A stretch of 64,000 nucleotides of DNA from Coniella vitis (taxonomy: Eukaryota > Ascomycota > Sordariomycetes > Diaporthales > Schizoparmaceae), in the NCBI GenBank assembly GCA_011317545.1, contig WUJK01000001.1, forward strand, positions 1,116,001 through 1,180,000, written 5' to 3'. Each line of letters starts with the position of its first letter. Positions within the stretch are counted from its first letter, which is position 1. Below the pieces are notes generated by a model. The model was given only the letters and a program-made list of their open reading frames with translations. It searched no databases and had not been told where the DNA came from. Below, piece after piece: positions 61,287-64,000 of this stretch. Both the position numbers and the translations under genes were made by a program.

Positions 61287-61512
61287 GGTTGGTTTTTTTT
61301 GTTTTTTTTGTTGCAACTTTCAAAGAGCGAATGAGAGCAAGGGTCGACTAGGCGAGCCAAGAGATTGTTTCGAACGAGTGTTTGTTGGGAAGGCAAAGCC
61401 AAGAGAGTGACAAGGCGGGAACGGTAGACGAACCAGTCGTGGAGCTTTGAGTGTTGTGGTGGATGAGGATGAGATGGAATGTTGAAGCCAAGAGAGCGAG
61501 AGAGGCTGCTCG

Positions 61513-61520
61513 TTTATATA
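61513..61520 (-). promoter_or_regulatory. TATA box of the endopolygalacturonase gene
   Basis: TATATAAA on the reverse strand, about 230 bp upstream of the start codon. The interval to the ATG is rich in CT/CTT on the coding strand and ends in an A-rich leader, as in strongly expressed fungal secreted-enzyme genes. Confidence 0.55.
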
Positions 61521-64000
61521 TGCCCGTTGCTCGCTTACATTCTGCAGGACGAGATGCGCACGCGAGGCCGTAGATTGGTATTCTACGCAGGCAATCTCAT
61601 GGCATGAAGGAGTGGATGGCTTGGGAGGGGTGAGGCTCGTCTCATCTTGATCGCCTTTTTGCGGGCCTCTCGGCGAGTCCTGAAGGTTATTGGGCTACTG
61701 TGTACAAACATCTCCACTCTGCTGGAGTTTGTTCGTCTGATTGCCACTTGACGGCCGCCTCCCGTGGACAACGATAAGCATAATGACTTGGGTTCCCAAA
61801 GAAGCAATAAACAAAGCATCCATTCCTATTGTTTGTTTTGGTTATGCATGTTACTCAAAGCCTCACCATTTGCACAGCAGCATAGTGCGCACACAGAGAG
61901 AAAAGGCGCGCAGGGTGGGTTTTCCAAGAGCCGCGCGCTAGTGAAGTCATTCGCGACGATGCCGCCCTCGTCCCAACTCGTCTCCCTGATACTCCTCAAA
62001 CATGGCTTTTCCCTAATAACAAACAGCGAAACTCTTTTGCGAATTCAATGCGATGTAGCGGCAGCGCATACGTACGCAGCAGCGCACGCGAGAGATTTCA
62101 GGAGACAGACAGATTCTTGGCAGACGGGTCTGGGCGCCCACATCGAGCGTTCTGGTTGACGGGAAATACACTGCGTCTCTTGGCGTTGACTTGGCGTTGC
62201 CTTGGCGTTACGGGGCGCATCATCATTCTCACCACCAGCGACGGAGTGAACCGTCTTGGCGGACTCAGGAGGCGCATTGCCCACCCCGCTTTTTGTTCGG
62301 TCTTGGCCGGAGGTAAACAAACATTTGCGTCTTGCTTTTGTGATGGTGAACGGACGGTATGCAGTGCTTGGCCATGATGGAAAAGTGTGAAATGCTGGCT
62401 GCCTCTCGGTGCACTTCGCTTGACGTTGGGCTCCCGACCCGGATAGACGACCAGAGGCAGATCACCCTATCCCGAAGAGATAGAAAAGTGGACTGGATGG
62501 CAAGAAGCGGTCGGGGAGATCCCGACATCGAAGTGTGATAAAATGGAGCCTGTGGCCCCGGCGCCGTCTTGACAGGCTGACAAGCTGGTCAGCCGCAACT
62601 TTAACGCTGACAGCAAACGGCTGGTCATGAGTCAGTCGCAGTTGCAGTGTGGCATTCTGGACTTTGTTAATATATTTTGCCCATGGCAATTAATTTACAG
62701 GGACTAGACAAGAGTCTGGGAAACCATAATCCCTCCAGACCGTCACGATACTGTGGAAAGAAGTCTTTCCTTCCCCTTATTGCACTCCGCCATTCTATTC
62801 CAGCTCGTGCCAACTTAGCCACCCAGTTCCGGCTTGAGAGGTTCAATGTTACTTCAGAATGGAGACAACAATTCGATGCACATGCTCTTGACATGGTGCT
62901 TCAAACTAAATGACCACCGTCACGCGCCTACTATTTGGACGATTCGTCTACAACGAAAACAGATGTGCCTCGTCAGCCTCTTCACGTACGTCGTATGATA
63001 CATGGTTTCGTAGCCTTGCACGCAGCTTCCACTGGACGAAGCACCGCTAAACCACACATGGTAATCTCGTGGAGAAAGTACATAACAGCTGCGAAGAACT
63101 CAGATAGTGGAAAAGGTCTGGATATCACCTGCGAAGGACTGCTGCAGCTTATTGGCTTGTTTGCTTACCGAGTTTCCACGCTTTAATGGGCGCACTCATA
63201 AGCTGAAAAGCTTCACCGGGTGTTACTGTGCGCGTGATCTGTATCTTGGACGGTCCAATCGATTGCAAATATTGGATATCGTCTGTCTACGGCCGTAGGT
63301 GATACTGGTGTAATTTCATGTACCCTGCCACTAAAGATATCCAAAATCCCGTGGCAGAGACGGGGCCGGCGGGTGTATCATAGCACTTGTTATGGTGTGC
63401 AGGCACAGAGCTGCAGAATGGCCTTGTGTTAGTGTTCAGAGTTAGCAAGATACCCTGGATTCTAAAATTCAATGCCACGCATGTAGTCCCCGATTCTTTG
63501 ACGTTGTAAGCGGTGATTGTAGTTAGGTCCGTCGAGCAGATGGCCGCGGTACCGATCCGGTAGTTGGCGACACTGTCCGCGCCGAAAGCGGGACCGAGCA
63601 GCCGTTGCGCGCTGCCGACATTGTTTATCAGCTGGGCTTATCGCCGATAGCAGCAGCCGCAGCCGCGACGCACCAAGCGCTACCGGGGAAACGAGAAATC
63701 CTTGCATATGACAGACCCCGACAGGACGCTGGTAGTTGGGTGTAGCAATGTGAGTGCACCTTCTGAAATGAAATGACAAAGAGTACGAACAAAAAAAGAT
63801 TATCCATCAACGCCTCAACCTTTTACACCGGCGTCGGTATTGTAACACTTGCCTGGGCCTCGACTACTATGTATGCCCCGTGTGTAATAGTAGGAGCTGG
63901 GCCTTGAGCAAATGTTTGAGGGTCGCAGGGTAGGTGACTGTACAGTGGGAGCGCTGTGACAATGCTGTTAGTGGGTTTTAGTTGGTAGTACCCAGCCGGC
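61521..64000. other. no gene recognised to the window end
   Basis: Only short overlapping ORFs are present. A three-fold CTTGGCGTT tandem lies near 62177-62211. A gene continuing beyond the right edge cannot be excluded. Confidence 0.45.

Noticed and set aside
60123..61334. 403-codon plus-strand frame
   Set aside because: It is the antisense shadow of the endopolygalacturonase gene, open because of that gene's GC-rich third positions.

Overview
The window comes from a filamentous ascomycete (Pezizomycotina). Its genes carry short 54-153 bp spliceosomal introns with GT-AG ends and CTAAC/CTGAC-type branch sites. The gene families are typically fungal: HET/ankyrin protein, FTR1/FET3/ferric reductase, endopolygalacturonase, GAF hybrid histidine kinase, fungal rhodopsin-like membrane protein, CorA-like protein. 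Two blocks of AT-rich retrotransposon sequence are almost stripped of CpA/TpG, the signature of repeat-induced point mutation (RIP). I cannot name the species.

Layout. (1) 1-4.3 kb: a CorA-like membrane protein gene and an unrecognised ORF on the other strand. (2) 4308-24284: a 20-kb nest of chromodomain Ty3/Gypsy elements bounded by a 5-bp target duplication (CAACA). Inside it, element B (6711-21825) is itself split by element C (11252-18908, duplication CCTTA). (3) 24.3-27 kb: a four-exon FAD monooxygenase with a long polytopic membrane tail, ending 61 bp from the nest. (4) 27-30.8 kb: gene-poor, with a 23-bp minisatellite. (5) 30.8-34.1 kb: a HET-domain protein with ankyrin repeats set inside the HET domain. 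(6) 35.4-52.7 kb: a reductive iron-uptake cluster: FTR1 iron permease (minus), divergent FET3 multicopper ferroxidase (plus), then a ferric reductase gene. The reductase is cut by a 7,568-bp Gypsy element (44051-51618, duplication TACTA) eight bases into its last exon. (7) 53.7-56.7 kb: a hybrid histidine kinase. (8) 58.1-59.1 kb: a probably damaged rhodopsin-like gene. (9) 60.2-61.3 kb: an intronless secreted endopolygalacturonase. The last 2.5 kb show nothing I can support.

How the genes work together. The ferric reductase would reduce Fe(III) outside the cell, FET3 would re-oxidise Fe(II), and FTR1 would import it as a complex with FET3. An ATCTGATAA site matching the known iron-GATA repressor consensus (ATCWGATAA) lies in the FTR1/FET3 divergent promoter. 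With the reductase split, this locus encodes the permease-oxidase pair but no intact local reductase. The other genes look unrelated to iron.

Most unusual signals: the precise insertion that leaves the reductase frame clean on both sides; a 72-nt tRNA-like module at the same place in three Gypsy copies; the ankyrin block inside a HET domain; a small direct-repeat element inside an LTR; and a retroelement whose flanks do not match and whose host element lacks about 4 kb, as expected after recombination between two copies.
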